Shown: in pieces, positions 9,470-19,334 of the stretch
Layout of the letters: every line of letters starts with the position of its first letter
Position numbering within the stretch: the stretch's first letter is position 1
Program-made: the position numbers and the translations under genes
Assembly (NCBI GenBank): GCA_018826295.1
Contig: JAHJZX010000021.1
Coordinates: forward strand, 124,001 to 188,000
From: Gammaproteobacteria bacterium
Lineage (GTDB): Bacteria > Pseudomonadota > Gammaproteobacteria > Enterobacterales > Alteromonadaceae
Direction of reading: 5' to 3'
DNA: 64,000 nt
The notes under the pieces: model-generated
Told to the model about the DNA's origin: nothing
What the model saw: only the letters and a program-made list of their open reading frames with translations
Databases searched by the model: none

Positions 9470-10126
9470 TTATTTTATCACCTGGGTACCGGCGCTGGTG
9501 CCAACCAGCACCATATCGGCAGCACGCTGCGCAAAAATGCCGTTGGTTACCACACCGACAATATTATTAATGTGCTGTTCCAGTTTTAGCGGGTGGCTAA
9601 TGGCTAAATCATGCACATCCAGAATGACGTTACCATTGTCGGTGGTAACCCCATCCCGCAGCACCGGCCGGCCGCCCAGTTTTGTCAGCTCGCGCGCAAC
9701 ATAACTGCTGGCCATTGGGATAACTTCCACCGGCAACGGAAATTTACCCAGCACGTCGACCTGTTTGCTTTGGTCTACGATACAGATAAACGTATCGGCG
9801 ACGGCGGCAACAATTTTTTCCCGGGTAAGGGCGGCACCACCGCCTTTTATCATATGTTTTTCTGCGTTAATTTCATCGGCACCATCAACGTACACACTAA
9901 AGCTGTCGATACTGTTTAAATCCAGCACCTCTATACCCAGCGCTTTGAGCTTTGCTGTCGATTGTACCGAGCTGGACACGGCGCCTTTAATCTCGTGCTT
10001 AATGCTGGCCAGCGCATCGATAAAATGATTGACGGTCGAACCGGTGCCAACACCTACAACAGTGTGGCGTGGTACATATTCTAAAGCGGCCCAGGCAGCG
10101 TTTTTTTTCATTTCATCTTGTGTCAT
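9470..10126 (-). CDS. rpiA: Ribose-5-phosphate isomerase A
   Basis: This 218-residue enzyme interconverts ribose 5-phosphate and ribulose 5-phosphate in the pentose phosphate pathway. Family motifs are V-G-V-G-T-G-S-T-V near residue 24, S-S-x-x-[10 protein letters not shown] and the [12 protein letters not shown] catalytic block. Length is normal. The rpiA-serA neighbourhood with ygfA/6S RNA and ubiH/I nearby is the common gammaproteobacterial arrangement. Confidence 0.96.
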   Translation of the reverse strand: MTQDEMKKNAAWAALEYVPRHTVVGVGTGSTVNHFIDALASIKHEIKGAVSSSVQSTAKLKALGIEVLDLNSIDSFSVYVDGADEINAEKHMIKGGGAALTREKIVAAVADTFICIVDQSKQVDVLGKFPLPVEVIPMASSYVARELTKLGGRPVLRDGVTTDNGNVILDVHDLAISHPLKLEQHINNIVGVVTNGIFAQRAADMVLVGTSAGTQVIK

Positions 10127-10440
10127 TGCAGATCCAAAGTCATTTAGCCATACAGACGGATATTATATCGAAAGGCCTTGCCGACAAAAGGGCAAAAGCA
10201 GAAAAAGGCGAAAACTGTTGCTGGTTTTAAATTGCACATTATTGAGGAGGCCAGAAACGCGATCTGGTCGGCACAGAGTGTCTGAGCCCTGCCGCAGGCT
10301 TTAGGGCGACAAATTCGTCAGGAACGAATTTGAACAGCTTTGCTGGCCTGAAAGGGCGTGGGCATGACGCTCACGCTAGTTGCTGTGCCGAGCCAGAGCG
10401 GGTATTGTGGCCGGATTTTATACTATGAGCTTTGAGAAAC
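10127..10440. other. rpiA-ygfA intergenic region with structured element
   Basis: This 314-base gap holds no convincing gene. The rpiA start lies at the left edge, and its promoter must lie within roughly 10130-10230. The right half is taken up by the inverted-repeat-bounded element listed separately (10248-10412). Confidence 0.6.
10248..10412. repeat. Structured, inverted-repeat-bounded intergenic element
   Basis: An imperfect inverted repeat of roughly 28 bases (10248-10275 against 10383-10412) encloses several nested hairpins. These are CCTGC-C-GCAGG (10288-10298), a perfect 9-bp CAAATTCGT/ACGAATTTG hairpin (10310-10332), CAGC-TTT-GCTG (10335-10345) and GCGTG/CACGC (10356-10376). It is not coding. 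The architecture resembles a MITE or a BIME-like dispersed repeat. No second copy was seen in this window, so its repetitive nature is inferred. Confidence 0.5.
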
Positions 10441-11031
10441 TTAAAACTTTAACACTTGCTCCGGCGTAATAATCTGCTGTAACGGAATATCCCAGCTTTC
10501 GCAGGGCAATTCGTCAACTTGCTGGCAGGCGTGCGCCAGGCCAATAAGCTGGCAATGGCTGTCGGTTGGCAATTGCGCCAGAGTGCGATCATAAAAGCCG
10601 CCGCCCATACCAAGGCGATTGCCGGCTGCGTCAAAGGCGACCAGCGGTGTGAAAATCATATCCAGTTGCTTAACGGGCGCCAGGCGGTGGCATTCAGGTA
10701 AAGGTTCAGCAATACCAAACTTATTAGGATACAGCCGTGTGTGCTGCTGATATTGCACAAATACAAGATAACCGGCGGCAAACGGATGTAACACCGGCAG
10801 GTACAGGGTTTTGCCCAGTTGCCACAGCGCCTGAATCAGCGGCAAGGTATCCAGCTCACCATCATTGGCTAAATACAGCGCTATATGCTGGCAGGTGGCC
10901 AATTGCGGTAACGCCAGCACCTGTGTGGCTAAAGCTGTGGCGGCTTGCTGCTGCACAGCCGGGCTGAGTTGTTGCCGTAATTGACGAATGTGCTGGCGTA
11001 ATAGTTTGCGTTGTTCGGTTTTAGTTGGCAC
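10441..11031 (-). CDS. ygfA: 5-formyltetrahydrofolate cyclo-ligase
   Basis: The 196-residue protein converts 5-formyl-THF to 5,10-methenyl-THF with ATP. The family motif G-M-G-G-G-F-Y-D-R near residue 135, the N-terminal basic K-x-x-x-R-Q-x-I-R segment and A-L-Y-L-A-N-D-G-E-L-D-T are present. It sits 65 bases downstream of 6S RNA on the same strand, the conserved ssrS-ygfA arrangement in which both are made from one transcript. Proximity to the glycine cleavage genes fits one-carbon metabolism. Confidence 0.94.
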   Translation of the reverse strand: MPTKTEQRKLLRQHIRQLRQQLSPAVQQQAATALATQVLALPQLATCQHIALYLANDGELDTLPLIQALWQLGKTLYLPVLHPFAAGYLVFVQYQQHTRLYPNKFGIAEPLPECHRLAPVKQLDMIFTPLVAFDAAGNRLGMGGGFYDRTLAQLPTDSHCQLIGLAHACQQVDELPCESWDIPLQQIITPEQVLKF

Positions 11032-11096
11032 GGCAATGGCAATGATTACAAGAGAAAGTACCGGCTAGTATGCCCGAAGCCGGGCAGAAGAAAAGA

Positions 11097-11280
11097 GGTT
11101 CTCCAAATTGCCGTGTCTGATATTAGCCCTTGAACCATAGGTTCAAGGCGGGAGTCAGATGACTGCCTCAGGCTTCCCGGTACGGGCCGGGCTTGCACAC
11201 TGGCAGTGCAGAAGAATCCCTGGGTAAAAACAATTATCGGCTCAGGGACATCTATCTGATCACTAACAACTCAGAGAACA
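11097..11280 (-). ncRNA. ssrS: 6S RNA
   Basis: The minus strand shows the conserved 6S blocks: CTGAGCCGATAATT in the 5' half, the CCTTGAACC...GGTTCAAGG hairpin near the 3' end, and closing 5'/3' strands GTTCTC with GAGAAC. It is about 184 nt, normal for 6S RNA. 6S RNA mimics an open promoter and sequesters sigma-70 RNA polymerase in stationary phase. It lies directly upstream of ygfA, as in Enterobacteria. Ends are set by the closing helix and the -10 box and may be off by several bases. Confidence 0.92.
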
Positions 11281-11286
11281 GGCCTA

Positions 11287-11292
11287 AGTATA
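11287..11292 (-). promoter_or_regulatory. -10 element of the 6S RNA promoter
   Basis: On the minus strand a TATACT box lies seven bases before the inferred 5' end of 6S RNA. A TATACA 16 bases further upstream is only a weak -35 candidate. Confidence 0.55.
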
Positions 11293-11475
11293 ACACTGCG
11301 TTGCTCGCTGTATATGTCTATCCATCGCAGTTTTACGGCGATTAGTGCTAGTTGCATGGTTTTACAGCAACTTTTGTTTACGCTTTGTGCTGTATCAGCT
11401 TTTGTGCTGCTAAAGTTGGCGCAACTCGCTGCTGGTGGTAGCATTAAAGTAATTTTAGAACGGGCGTGTTTAGGT

Positions 11476-12057
11476 ATGGGCGGCGAGACTTTACTGACTT
11501 ATGATGAATGGAGCCACAGGCTTGAGCAAGCTTTTGTGCTGGCCTCTGCAGCTGAGGTGCATGGCCTGATCGCAGGCTTGCTAAGTGCCGGGGTTGAGCC
11601 GGCTGGCGAGCAAATGTTGCCGGTGTTGCACGACTTTTTAAATGACGGCCAGGCATTGCCGCAGTCGGTAAAAGCGGATGTGCTGGAACTGATAGAGCAC
11701 ACCAATAAAGAACTGAAGCAAAATGATTTTAGTTTTGCCTTGCTGCTGCCAGGCGATGACGACAGCCTGCCCGAGCGGCTGGAGGCCATGATTGAGTGGA
11801 CTCAGGCGTTTCTGGTCGGCTTTGCCATAGTACAAACCGATTTATCGCTGGTGTCAGCTGATGTGCGCGAGGCACTGGAACAGCTGACCGATGTCACCAA
11901 AATAGATATTTACACCACTGACGATGGCAGCGCTGACGAAAATGACGAAGCGTATTTTCTGGTGCTTGAGCATATCCGTATTATGGTATTGGCCTGTTTT
12001 ACCGAGGTAGGGCAAAAGTTTAGCGCCCGTCCTGTTAGTAATAAGACCTTGCATTGA
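11476..12057 (+). CDS. ygfB: YgfB (UPF0149) family protein
   Basis: This 193-residue protein has the UPF0149 features: an early L-x-x-A-F-x-L-A-S-A-A-E-V-H-G-L-I-A-G block, a W-T-Q-A-F-L-V-G-F segment and a C-terminal D-E-A-Y-F-L-V-L-E-H-I-R. An open frame extends upstream to 11314, but those 54 codons are hydrophobic, unlike YgfB, and run back towards the 6S promoter, so ATG at 11476 is chosen. Its ribosome site is weak. The stop overlaps the ubiH start. No pepP is present between ygfB and ubiH, unlike E. coli. In Pseudomonas a YgfB homologue affects antitermination; the role here is unknown. Confidence 0.85.
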   Translation: MGGETLLTYDEWSHRLEQAFVLASAAEVHGLIAGLLSAGVEPAGEQMLPVLHDFLNDGQALPQSVKADVLELIEHTNKELKQNDFSFALLLPGDDDSLPERLEAMIEWTQAFLVGFAIVQTDLSLVSADVREALEQLTDVTKIDIYTTDDGSADENDEAYFLVLEHIRIMVLACFTEVGQKFSARPVSNKTLH

Positions 12058-13232
12058 TGACGACTAACCAGTTTGATTTGGTGATTGCCGGTGGCGGTAT
12101 GGCCGGCAGTACTCTGGCACACGCCTTGGCGCAGGCCTTACCCAGCCTGAGTATTGCTATTATTGAGCAGCAAGCCGAACCGGTAAGCCAGGTTAGTTTT
12201 GATAGCCGCAGCATTGCCCTGGCTGCAGCCAGCTGCCAATTGCTGGCGCAGTGGCAACTGTGGCCCGAATTAAAAGCCAAAGCCTGCGCTATTAAGCAAA
12301 TACTGGTGTCGGATCGGGGCCATGCTGGCAAAACCAGCTTAAGCGCTGCCGAGTATCAGCTGGATGCACTGGGCTATGTGTTAGAAGTTGAGCATTTAGG
12401 CGCATTACTAACGCAGAAGCTGGCGCAAAAGCAGCAAATTACACATTTTGCGCCCAATGTTATCAGCCGCTTAGATGCGGCGGCTGATGTTCAGCATATT
12501 GGCCTGAATGACGGCACTGAGCTTAGCGCAAAACTGCTGGTCATTGCCGAAGGTGGGTTATCGCCAAGCCGTAGCCTGGCAGGATTTACGGTTACCGAGC
12601 GTCAGTATGGCCAGCATGCCATTATTGCTAATCTGGCGTTAAGTGAGCCGCACCGGCAGCGGGCCTTTGAACGTTTTACTGAGCATGGCCCTATAGCCTT
12701 GCTGCCACTTACTGAACAGCGCTACTCACTGGTGTATACCGCAACCGATAACGATGCTTCAACGTTAATGCAGTTAGACGACGCCGCTTTTTTAGCCCGG
12801 GTGCAGCAGGCGTTTGGTTATCGTGCCGGCCTTTTTACCGGCGTTGGCAAGCGGGCCTGTTATCCGCTTAGTTTAAGGTTAAGCGGCGATATAGTGCGCC
12901 ATCGCGTGGCGCTGCTTGGCAACAGCTTACATAATTTACACCCGATAGCCGGCCAGGGCTTTAATCTGGCGCTGCGTGATATAGCCCAGCTGGTGGCGCA
13001 GCTGCAGGCGCAGCCCGATGCCATTGGCAGTTACGCTATGCTGCGGGCGTATCAGCAGCAGCGTAGTCAGGATATTGCCACTGTCAGCACGGCAACAGAC
13101 GCGTTGGTGCGGCTGTTTTCTAACCGCTCACGCCTGGTGGCACTGGCGCGCAATGCCGGCCTGGTCGCCATGAGTTTATGTGATGAGTTGAAACGGCCTC
13201 TGGCCGAACAGGCAATGGGGTTTCGCAGCTAA
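12057..13232 (+). CDS. ubiH: 2-octaprenyl-6-methoxyphenol hydroxylase
   Basis: The 391-residue FAD monooxygenase hydroxylates the ubiquinone ring. The dinucleotide motif G-G-G-M-A-G-S-T near residue 14 and the second FAD motif with H-P-I-A-G-Q-G-F-N-L-A-L near 300 are characteristic. ATG at 12057 overlaps the ygfB stop by one base; an upstream TTG at 12054 is also possible. ubiI follows immediately. Assignment as UbiH rather than UbiI rests on gene order (ygfB-ubiH-ubiI) and the GQGFNLALRD form of the motif. Confidence 0.9.
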   Translation: MTTNQFDLVIAGGGMAGSTLAHALAQALPSLSIAIIEQQAEPVSQVSFDSRSIALAAASCQLLAQWQLWPELKAKACAIKQILVSDRGHAGKTSLSAAEYQLDALGYVLEVEHLGALLTQKLAQKQQITHFAPNVISRLDAAADVQHIGLNDGTELSAKLLVIAEGGLSPSRSLAGFTVTERQYGQHAIIANLALSEPHRQRAFERFTEHGPIALLPLTEQRYSLVYTATDNDASTLMQLDDAAFLARVQQAFGYRAGLFTGVGKRACYPLSLRLSGDIVRHRVALLGNSLHNLHPIAGQGFNLALRDIAQLVAQLQAQPDAIGSYAMLRAYQQQRSQDIATVSTATDALVRLFSNRSRLVALARNAGLVAMSLCDELKRPLAEQAMGFRS

Positions 13233-14456
13233 ATGCAAAATGTTGATATAACCATAGTTGGCGCCGGCAGCGCCGGTTTAACGCTGGCGGCACTGTTGGC
13301 GCCGTTAAACCTGAGCATAGTCGTGCTGGAGCAGGGCAGTGCGCCGGATCTTAGCAAAGTAAGCCATCAACGTGTCAGTGCACTTAACCTGGCCAGCCAG
13401 CGTTTGCTTAGCCACCTTGGCGCCTGGGAACCCATTGCAGCGTCTGCCGCACCCTATACACAGATGCAGGTGTGGGACAGCGACAGCTTTGCCCGCATAG
13501 CCTTTGATGCAAGCAGCGAAGGCGTAGCCGCGCTGGGGTATATTTGCGACAACGAACAAATTCGCCTGGCGTTGTATCAACAACTGCACAAACTGCCGAA
13601 TGTTAAGTTTGAATTTAACTGCAGCATTAACAGTCTGGTGCAGAGCGAGCGCGACGTGCTGGTAAACATAAACCAGCAGCAATTATTGCTAAGCCGGCTG
13701 CTGGTAGGAGCTGATGGCGTAAATTCTATGGTGCGCAGCGCCATGCAATTACCGCTGGCGCACTGGGATTACGAGCAACAAGCCATAGTTGCCACTATTA
13801 ATACTGCCGAAGCGCACAATAATGTGGCGCGGCAGGTGTTTTTACCCGACGGGCCACTGGCCTTGCTGCCGCTGCCACAAGCTAAGCAGTGCTCAATTGT
13901 CTGGAGTTGTAAACCAGAGCGTGCCGCTCAGCTGCTGGCACTGGACGAGCAGGGCTTTAATCAGGCATTGACGGCAGCCAGTAACAGCGTGCTGGGAGTG
14001 TTGCAACGGCATAACCAGCCAAAAGCTTTTGCTTTAACCATGCGTTATGCCAGCAGCTGGCTGCGGGGCCGCACGGTACTGGTTGCCGATGCCGCACACA
14101 GCATACACCCGTTAGCCGGCCAGGGTATGAATTTGGGCCTGATGGATGTTGCTGCATTAGCAGAACTAATAACGCAAGCCATTGAAGACGGCCAGGACTT
14201 TTGCGATCAGCGGCTGCTGCGCCAATACGAGCGCTGGCGCAAGGCGGAAGCACAAACGCTGATCGCGGCCATGGAAGTGTTCAAACGTGGTTTCAGTAAT
14301 TCGCAGCCATTACTAAAGCTGGTAAGAGCTGTTGGTATGGCCGGCATGAACAAATTGCCCTGGCTGAAAAGCCAGATCATCGCGCAAGCCCTTGGCAACA
14401 GTGGCGACTTGCCGAAATTGGCGCGGCCGGCATCCCGATATAAGGTATCAGTCTGA
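13233..14456 (+). CDS. ubiI: Ubiquinone C5-hydroxylase (VisC family)
   Basis: This 407-residue flavin monooxygenase is a paralogue of ubiH and follows it with no gap. It has G-A-G-S-A-G-L-T near residue 10, the Q-R-V-S-A-L-N block, and V-A-D-A-A-H-S-I-H-P-L-A-G-Q-G-M-N-L-G-L-M-D, which is the UbiI/VisC signature. It hydroxylates C5 of the aerobic ubiquinone precursor. The ygfB-ubiH-ubiI cluster ends here; gcvT follows after about 185 bases with its own promoter. Confidence 0.92.
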   Translation: MQNVDITIVGAGSAGLTLAALLAPLNLSIVVLEQGSAPDLSKVSHQRVSALNLASQRLLSHLGAWEPIAASAAPYTQMQVWDSDSFARIAFDASSEGVAALGYICDNEQIRLALYQQLHKLPNVKFEFNCSINSLVQSERDVLVNINQQQLLLSRLLVGADGVNSMVRSAMQLPLAHWDYEQQAIVATINTAEAHNNVARQVFLPDGPLALLPLPQAKQCSIVWSCKPERAAQLLALDEQGFNQALTAASNSVLGVLQRHNQPKAFALTMRYASSWLRGRTVLVADAAHSIHPLAGQGMNLGLMDVAALAELITQAIEDGQDFCDQRLLRQYERWRKAEAQTLIAAMEVFKRGFSNSQPLLKLVRAVGMAGMNKLPWLKSQIIAQALGNSGDLPKLARPASRYKVSV

Positions 14457-14535
14457 GTTAGTTTTTTTAGTTATTGTTGTTGTCGCATTACAAAAACTAA
14501 TCAATCAGGGGCTGTTTGCTGACATCACCTTGCGT

Positions 14536-14541
14536 TATAAT
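14536..14541 (+). promoter_or_regulatory. Candidate -10 element for gcvTHP
   Basis: A perfect TATAAT lies about 100 bases upstream of gcvT, with only poor -35 matches (TGTTTG at 17-bp spacing). The ~95-base leader has neither the twin-aptamer glycine riboswitch consensus nor an obvious GcvA box. Confidence 0.45.
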
Positions 14542-14640
14542 CCGGTCGCCTTTTTATCCGCCAACACTGCATAAGCTGTTAAAAAGCAGGCTGTGGCGCT
14601 GTACAGCGCAGGCGGGCCTTACATTAAGCAGGATATAACA

Positions 14641-15720
14641 ATGGCTAATCAAACTGCGTTACATGGCAAGCACCTGGAAGCCGGTGCCAAAATGGTCGAC
14701 TTCTTTGGCTGGGATATGCCGATCAACTACGGCTCTCAAATTGAAGAGCATCATGCCGTGCGCCGTGACGCCGGTATGTTCGATGTATCTCACATGACAA
14801 TTGTTGACTTAAAAGGCGCCCAAACCCGCGCCTTTTTGCGTTATTTACTGGCCAATGACGTCGCTAAGCTGACTGTGCCGGGTAAAGCGCTGTACAGCGG
14901 CATGCTAAATGAAGCCGGCGGCGTAATTGATGATTTAATTGTGTATTTCCTGCAGGAAGATTTCTTCCGTCTGGTGGTAAATTCCGCCACCCGTGAAAAA
15001 GATTTAGCTCACATCAATAAAGAAGCAGCGGCCTTTAACGTAACGGTTACCGAACGGCCGGAGTTTGCCATGATTGCGGTACAGGGCCCCAATGCCAAAG
15101 CCAAGGTGGCGACCTTGTTAAGCGACGAGCAGCAAGCCGCCGTTGCTGGTATGAAGCCGTTTTTTGGCGTACAGGCCGGCGATTTATTTATTGCCACTAC
15201 CGGTTACACCGGTGAAGACGGCTACGAGATTGCCTTACCCAACGAGCAGGCCGCTGATTTTTGGCAAAAACTGCTGGACGCCGGTGTAGCGCCTTCTGGA
15301 TTAGGCGCCCGCGATACGCTGCGTTTAGAAGCCGGTATGAATTTATACGGCCAGGATATGGACGAAACTGTATCGCCGTTAGCCGCCAATATGGGCTGGA
15401 CCATTGCCTGGGCGCCGGAAGAGCGCAACTTTATCGGCCGCAAAGCGTTAGAGCAGCATAAAGCTCAGGGTACCGCTAAGCTGGTGGGTTTGGTGATGGA
15501 AGCCAAAGGCGTATTACGTCACGGCCAGCGCGTAGTAGTAGAGGGCGGTGAGGGTGAAATTACCTCAGGCACTTTCTCGCCAACGCTGGGCTTTAGTATC
15601 GCCATGGCTCGGGTGCCAGCGACAGTAGGTGACACTGCTGAAGTCGATATCCGCGGTAAGATGGTAGCGGTAAAAGTGGTAAAACCGGCTTTTGTGCGCA
15701 TGGGCAAAAAAGTCATCTAA
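14641..15720 (+). CDS. gcvT: Glycine cleavage system T protein (aminomethyltransferase)
   Basis: The 359-residue T protein transfers the methylene group from the aminomethyl-lipoyl H protein to tetrahydrofolate and releases ammonia. It begins with the family pattern [12 protein letters not shown] and has M-F-D-V-S-H-M near residue 46 and the folate-site [12 protein letters not shown] block. ATG at 14641, behind AGCAGGA, is chosen over an upstream in-frame GTG at 14593 because the family N terminus starts here. It is the first gene of gcvT-gcvH-gcvP. Confidence 0.95.
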   Translation: MANQTALHGKHLEAGAKMVDFFGWDMPINYGSQIEEHHAVRRDAGMFDVSHMTIVDLKGAQTRAFLRYLLANDVAKLTVPGKALYSGMLNEAGGVIDDLIVYFLQEDFFRLVVNSATREKDLAHINKEAAAFNVTVTERPEFAMIAVQGPNAKAKVATLLSDEQQAAVAGMKPFFGVQAGDLFIATTGYTGEDGYEIALPNEQAADFWQKLLDAGVAPSGLGARDTLRLEAGMNLYGQDMDETVSPLAANMGWTIAWAPEERNFIGRKALEQHKAQGTAKLVGLVMEAKGVLRHGQRVVVEGGEGEITSGTFSPTLGFSIAMARVPATVGDTAEVDIRGKMVAVKVVKPAFVRMGKKVI

Positions 15721-15776
15721 ACTGTTTTAATGTTTAAAAACTAAACTAATTAAGAACGCCAGCTAAGGATTAAACA

Positions 15777-16163
15777 ATGAGCTCAATTCCTAACACGTTA
15801 AAATACGCCAGCAGCCACGAGTGGGCACGCGATGAAGGTAACGGTGTTTTCACCGTCGGTATCACTGAGCATGCACAGGGCCTGTTGGGCGATATGGTGT
15901 TTGTTGAACTGCCGGAAGTCGGCGCTGCAGTTACCCAGGGCGATGACTGTGCCGTAGCTGAGTCGGTAAAGGCGGCTTCTGATATTTATGCTCCGCTGTC
16001 GGGCGAAATTGTTGAAGTAAACGAAGCCTTAACGGATTCGCCAGAGCTGGTTAACAGCAGCCCGTACGAAGATGGCTGGATGTTTAAAATTAAGGTGTCT
16101 GACGAAGCTGAGCTGTCAGCCCTGTTAGACGCCGAAGGCTATAAAAACTCTATCGACGAGTAA
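15777..16163 (+). CDS. gcvH: Glycine cleavage system H protein
   Basis: This 128-residue lipoyl carrier shuttles the aminomethyl intermediate between P, T and L proteins. The lipoylation motif is E-S-V-K-A with the modified lysine at 65. The N-terminal S-H-E-W and the N-S-x-P-Y-x-x-G-W-x-x-K-I-K block complete the fold. TAAGGA upstream provides the ribosome site. It lies 56 bases after gcvT. Confidence 0.96.
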   Translation: MSSIPNTLKYASSHEWARDEGNGVFTVGITEHAQGLLGDMVFVELPEVGAAVTQGDDCAVAESVKAASDIYAPLSGEIVEVNEALTDSPELVNSSPYEDGWMFKIKVSDEAELSALLDAEGYKNSIDE

Positions 16164-16183
16164 GCCCGCTTCCAAAAGTCCGT

Positions 16184-16230
16184 TTAAGCCCCGTGCCCGT
16201 ACAAATTAGTTACCAAGCCACGGGGCTTAA
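16184..16230 (+). promoter_or_regulatory. Perfect 12-bp hairpin between gcvH and gcvP
   Basis: TTAAGCCCCGTG (16184-16195) and CACGGGGCTTAA (16219-16230) are perfect complements separated by 23 bases. The sequence after the stem (CTTTAGT) is not a good T tract. It could therefore act as a partial terminator, a processing site or an mRNA-stability element tuning gcvP relative to gcvTH. Its function is inferred from structure only. Confidence 0.6.
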
Positions 16231-16268
16231 CTTTAGTAACAACTAAACCTTATCAGGACATTCAAGGC

Positions 16269-19160
16269 ATGACCAACTCCGCTGTGAAAACCCTGTCGCA
16301 ACTTGCGAACCACGAAGAATTTATTCAGCGCCATATTGGCCCTGACGCTGCCGAAACCGCCGCTATGTTAAGCGAGCTGGGCGTTGACAGCATGGAAACG
16401 CTGATTGCACAAACCATTCCGGCGGATATCCGCCTGCCTAAGCCATTGTCGACAGGCCAGGCCCGCTCTGAAGCCGATGCACTGGCCCACTTAAAACAAG
16501 TGGCCAGCAAGAACAAGATGTTTAAATCTTACATTGGTATGGGCTATCACCCAACGTTAACGCCAAATGTTATTTTGCGTAATGTGCTGGAAAACCCGGG
16601 TTGGTATACGGCTTATACACCGTATCAGCCAGAAATTGCCCAGGGCCGCTTAGAAGCCTTGTTAAACTTCCAAACGCTGACACTGGATTTAACCGGTATG
16701 GAGCTGGCCAGCGCCTCGTTGCTGGATGAAGCGACTGCTGCTGCCGAAGCCATGGCACTGGCCAAACGGGTAACCAAAAGCAAATCTAACCTGTATTTTA
16801 TTGCCGACGATGTGCATCCACAAACTATCGACGTGGTAAAAACCCGGGCAGAAATGTTTGGTTTTGACATCGTAGTGGGTAAGGCGGCAGAAGCCGACAG
16901 CCATGATGTGTTTGGTGCCTTAATTCAGTACCCAACCACCAACGGCGATATTCGTAACGACAGCGCCTTAATTGCTGCGCTGCAGGCGAAAAAAGCTATC
17001 GTTGCCGTGGCAACCGATCCGATGGCTCTGATGCTGTTAAAATCTCCTGGTCAGTTAGGTGCCGACGTGGTGCTGGGCTCGGCGCAGCGCTTTGGCGTAC
17101 CTATGGCCTTTGGTGGCCCACACGCTGCGTTTTTTGCTACCCGCGATGCCTATAAGCGTTCTATGCCGGGCCGTATTATCGGGGTATCCAAAGATCGCCG
17201 TGGTAACAGCGCCCTGCGTATGGCGATGCAAACCCGCGAGCAGCATATCCGCCGCGAAAAAGCCAACTCTAACATCTGTACTGCCCAGGTTTTACTGGCC
17301 AACATCGCTTCGTTCTACGCCGTATACCACGGTCCGCAAGGCCTGAAAAACATCGCTCAGCGTATTCACCGCAGTGCTGATATTTTCGCAGCCGGTTTAA
17401 CGGCTAAAGGCGTTAAACTGCAAAACCAACACTGGTTTGATACGGTAAGCTTTAGTGTGGCTGATCGCGCTGCTGTTATCAGCCGTGCTTTAGCTGCCGG
17501 TGTAAACCTGCGCACCGATATGGCCGACTGTCTGGCCGTTAGCTTTAACGAAGCCAGCAACAGTGCGGATATTGCCCAGTTGTTTGATATCGTGCTGGGT
17601 ACCGGGCATGGCTTAAGCGTCGATGCACTGGACAGTGCTATTGTAGCCAACGGCAGCAAGTCTATTCCGGCTGATTTAGCCCGTACCGACAGCGTGCTGG
17701 GCCACCCGGTGTTTAACCAGTATCACAGTGAAACTGAGATGCTGCGTTATATCAAGAAGCTGGAAAACAAAGACTTAGCCTTAAACCATTCGATGATCTC
17801 GTTAGGTTCATGCACCATGAAGCTAAACGCCACCGCCGAGATGATCCCGATCACCTGGCCGGAATTTGCCAGCTTGCACCCGTTCGTGCCGCGTGATCAG
17901 GCTGATGGTTACTACGAAATGATTACCGAGCTGGGCGACTGGCTGGTAAACATCACCGGCTATGACAATATCTCTATGCAGCCAAACTCGGGTGCACAGG
18001 GCGAATACGCCGGTTTAGTGGCAATCCGTAAGTATCATGAAAGCCGTGGCGATGCGCACCGTAATATCTGCTTAATTCCGGTATCGGCGCACGGTACTAA
18101 CCCGGCAACAGCAGCGATGGCCAGCTTTGACGTGGTACTGGTAGAGTGCGACAAGCGCGGCAATATCGATATGAGCGATCTAAAAGCCAAAGCGGCTGAG
18201 GTCGGCGATCGCTTAGCGGCTATCATGGTTACCTATCCGTCAACCCACGGTGTATTTGAAGAAAGTATCCGTGAGCTGTGCGACGTCGTACACAGCTATG
18301 GCGGCCAGGTGTACATGGACGGCGCCAACATGAACGCGCAGGTAGGGGTAACCTCACCTGGCTTTATCGGCTCAGACGTTTCGCACTTAAACCTGCACAA
18401 AACCTTCTGTATTCCACACGGCGGCGGCGGCCCGGGCATGGGTCCTATTGGCGTGAAAAGCCATTTAGCGCCATTCCTGCCCAACCATGCTGTGGTTAAA
18501 ATTGACGGCACCGGCGCAAGCAACGGTGCTGTATCGGCCGCGCCTTTTGGCAGCGCCGGCATTTTGCCAATCAGCTGGATGTATATTGCCATGATGGGCG
18601 CTGACGGCTTAAAACAAGCTACCGAATACGCCATTTTAAATGCTAACTATATGGCGAAAAAACTCGACCCGTTATTCCCGGTACTGTACCGCGGCACTAA
18701 CGGCTGGGTAGCGCACGAATGTATTATCGACATTCGTCCGTTAAAAGAAGCCAGCGGCATTACCGAGATGGACATTGCCAAGCGTTTAATGGACTTTGGT
18801 TACCACTCGCCAACAATGAGCTTCCCGGTAGCCGGCACCCTGATGATTGAGCCAACAGAATCAGAAAGCAAAGCCGAGCTGGATAAGTTTATTGAAGCGA
18901 TGAGCACCATCCGTGCCGAAATTGCTAAGGTGCAATCTGGTGAGTGGACAGTGGACAACAACCCACTGGCGTTCGCACCTCACACCATGCAAGATATTTT
19001 CGACCCGGCATGGGATCGCGCCTACGAGCGCCAGTACGCTGCCTTCCCGGTAGCCTACGTGGCAGAGAACAAGTTCTGGCCAACCGTCAGCCGTATTGAC
19101 GATGTTTACGGTGACCGTAACCTGATCTGCGCCTGCCCAAGCCCGGAAGCGTATCGCTAA
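16269..19160 (+). CDS. gcvP: Glycine dehydrogenase (decarboxylating), P protein
   Basis: The 963-residue PLP enzyme decarboxylates glycine and loads the H protein lipoyl arm. Both fused halves are present. The PLP lysine is K711 in the L-N-L-H-K-T-F block, followed by the glycine-rich [10 protein letters not shown] loop. Length matches E. coli GcvP (957). The last 46 codons and the terminator are duplicated, in diverged form, 1,229 bases downstream, on the far side of a Tae4/Tai4 pair. AGGACA precedes the start. Confidence 0.96.
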   Translation: MTNSAVKTLSQLANHEEFIQRHIGPDAAETAAMLSELGVDSMETLIAQTIPADIRLPKPLSTGQARSEADALAHLKQVASKNKMFKSYIGMGYHPTLTPNVILRNVLENPGWYTAYTPYQPEIAQGRLEALLNFQTLTLDLTGMELASASLLDEATAAAEAMALAKRVTKSKSNLYFIADDVHPQTIDVVKTRAEMFGFDIVVGKAAEADSHDVFGALIQYPTTNGDIRNDSALIAALQAKKAIVAVATDPMALMLLKSPGQLGADVVLGSAQRFGVPMAFGGPHAAFFATRDAYKRSMPGRIIGVSKDRRGNSALRMAMQTREQHIRREKANSNICTAQVLLANIASFYAVYHGPQGLKNIAQRIHRSADIFAAGLTAKGVKLQNQHWFDTVSFSVADRAAVISRALAAGVNLRTDMADCLAVSFNEASNSADIAQLFDIVLGTGHGLSVDALDSAIVANGSKSIPADLARTDSVLGHPVFNQYHSETEMLRYIKKLENKDLALNHSMISLGSCTMKLNATAEMIPITWPEFASLHPFVPRDQADGYYEMITELGDWLVNITGYDNISMQPNSGAQGEYAGLVAIRKYHESRGDAHRNICLIPVSAHGTNPATAAMASFDVVLVECDKRGNIDMSDLKAKAAEVGDRLAAIMVTYPSTHGVFEESIRELCDVVHSYGGQVYMDGANMNAQVGVTSPGFIGSDVSHLNLHKTFCIPHGGGGPGMGPIGVKSHLAPFLPNHAVVKIDGTGASNGAVSAAPFGSAGILPISWMYIAMMGADGLKQATEYAILNANYMAKKLDPLFPVLYRGTNGWVAHECIIDIRPLKEASGITEMDIAKRLMDFGYHSPTMSFPVAGTLMIEPTESESKAELDKFIEAMSTIRAEIAKVQSGEWTVDNNPLAFAPHTMQDIFDPAWDRAYERQYAAFPVAYVAENKFWPTVSRIDDVYGDRNLICACPSPEAYR

Positions 19161-19217
19161 GCGAGTAGCGTTTAAGTAGTAACAAACAAAACCCCGGTCA
19201 GCGCGCCGGGGTTTTTT
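19023..19217 (+). repeat. gcvP 3'-end direct repeat, copy 1 (within intact gcvP)
   Basis: These 195 bases, the last 45 codons of gcvP plus stop and terminator, align without gaps to 20252-20446. The best-matching core begins at 19063. The copies differ mostly at synonymous or conservative sites towards the 3' end and more strongly at the left edge. Confidence 0.85.
19189..19217 (+). terminator. Terminator of gcvTHP
   Basis: ACCCCGG and CCGGGGT form a GC-rich stem around TCAGCGCG, followed by a T run. A diverged copy of this terminator follows the second gcvP tail at 20417-20446. Confidence 0.88.
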
Positions 19218-19334
19218 ATCAGCCGGCCTTAAAACCTGCCAATGTTTTATGTATAAATAATGTGAATTAAAGGTTTTAATTACGATGCCGATAGGGCAGA
19301 ATTTCCTATGATGTTTATCAGCTAGAGCCTTCGT

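Noticed and set aside
11314-11475. Extended N terminus for YgfB
   Set aside because: The extra 54 codons are hydrophobic, unlike the family, and lie right next to the 6S promoter.
14457-14640. Possible glycine riboswitch upstream of gcvT
   Set aside because: The leader is short and lacks the tandem aptamer consensus. No purine-rich glycine-binding core could be found.
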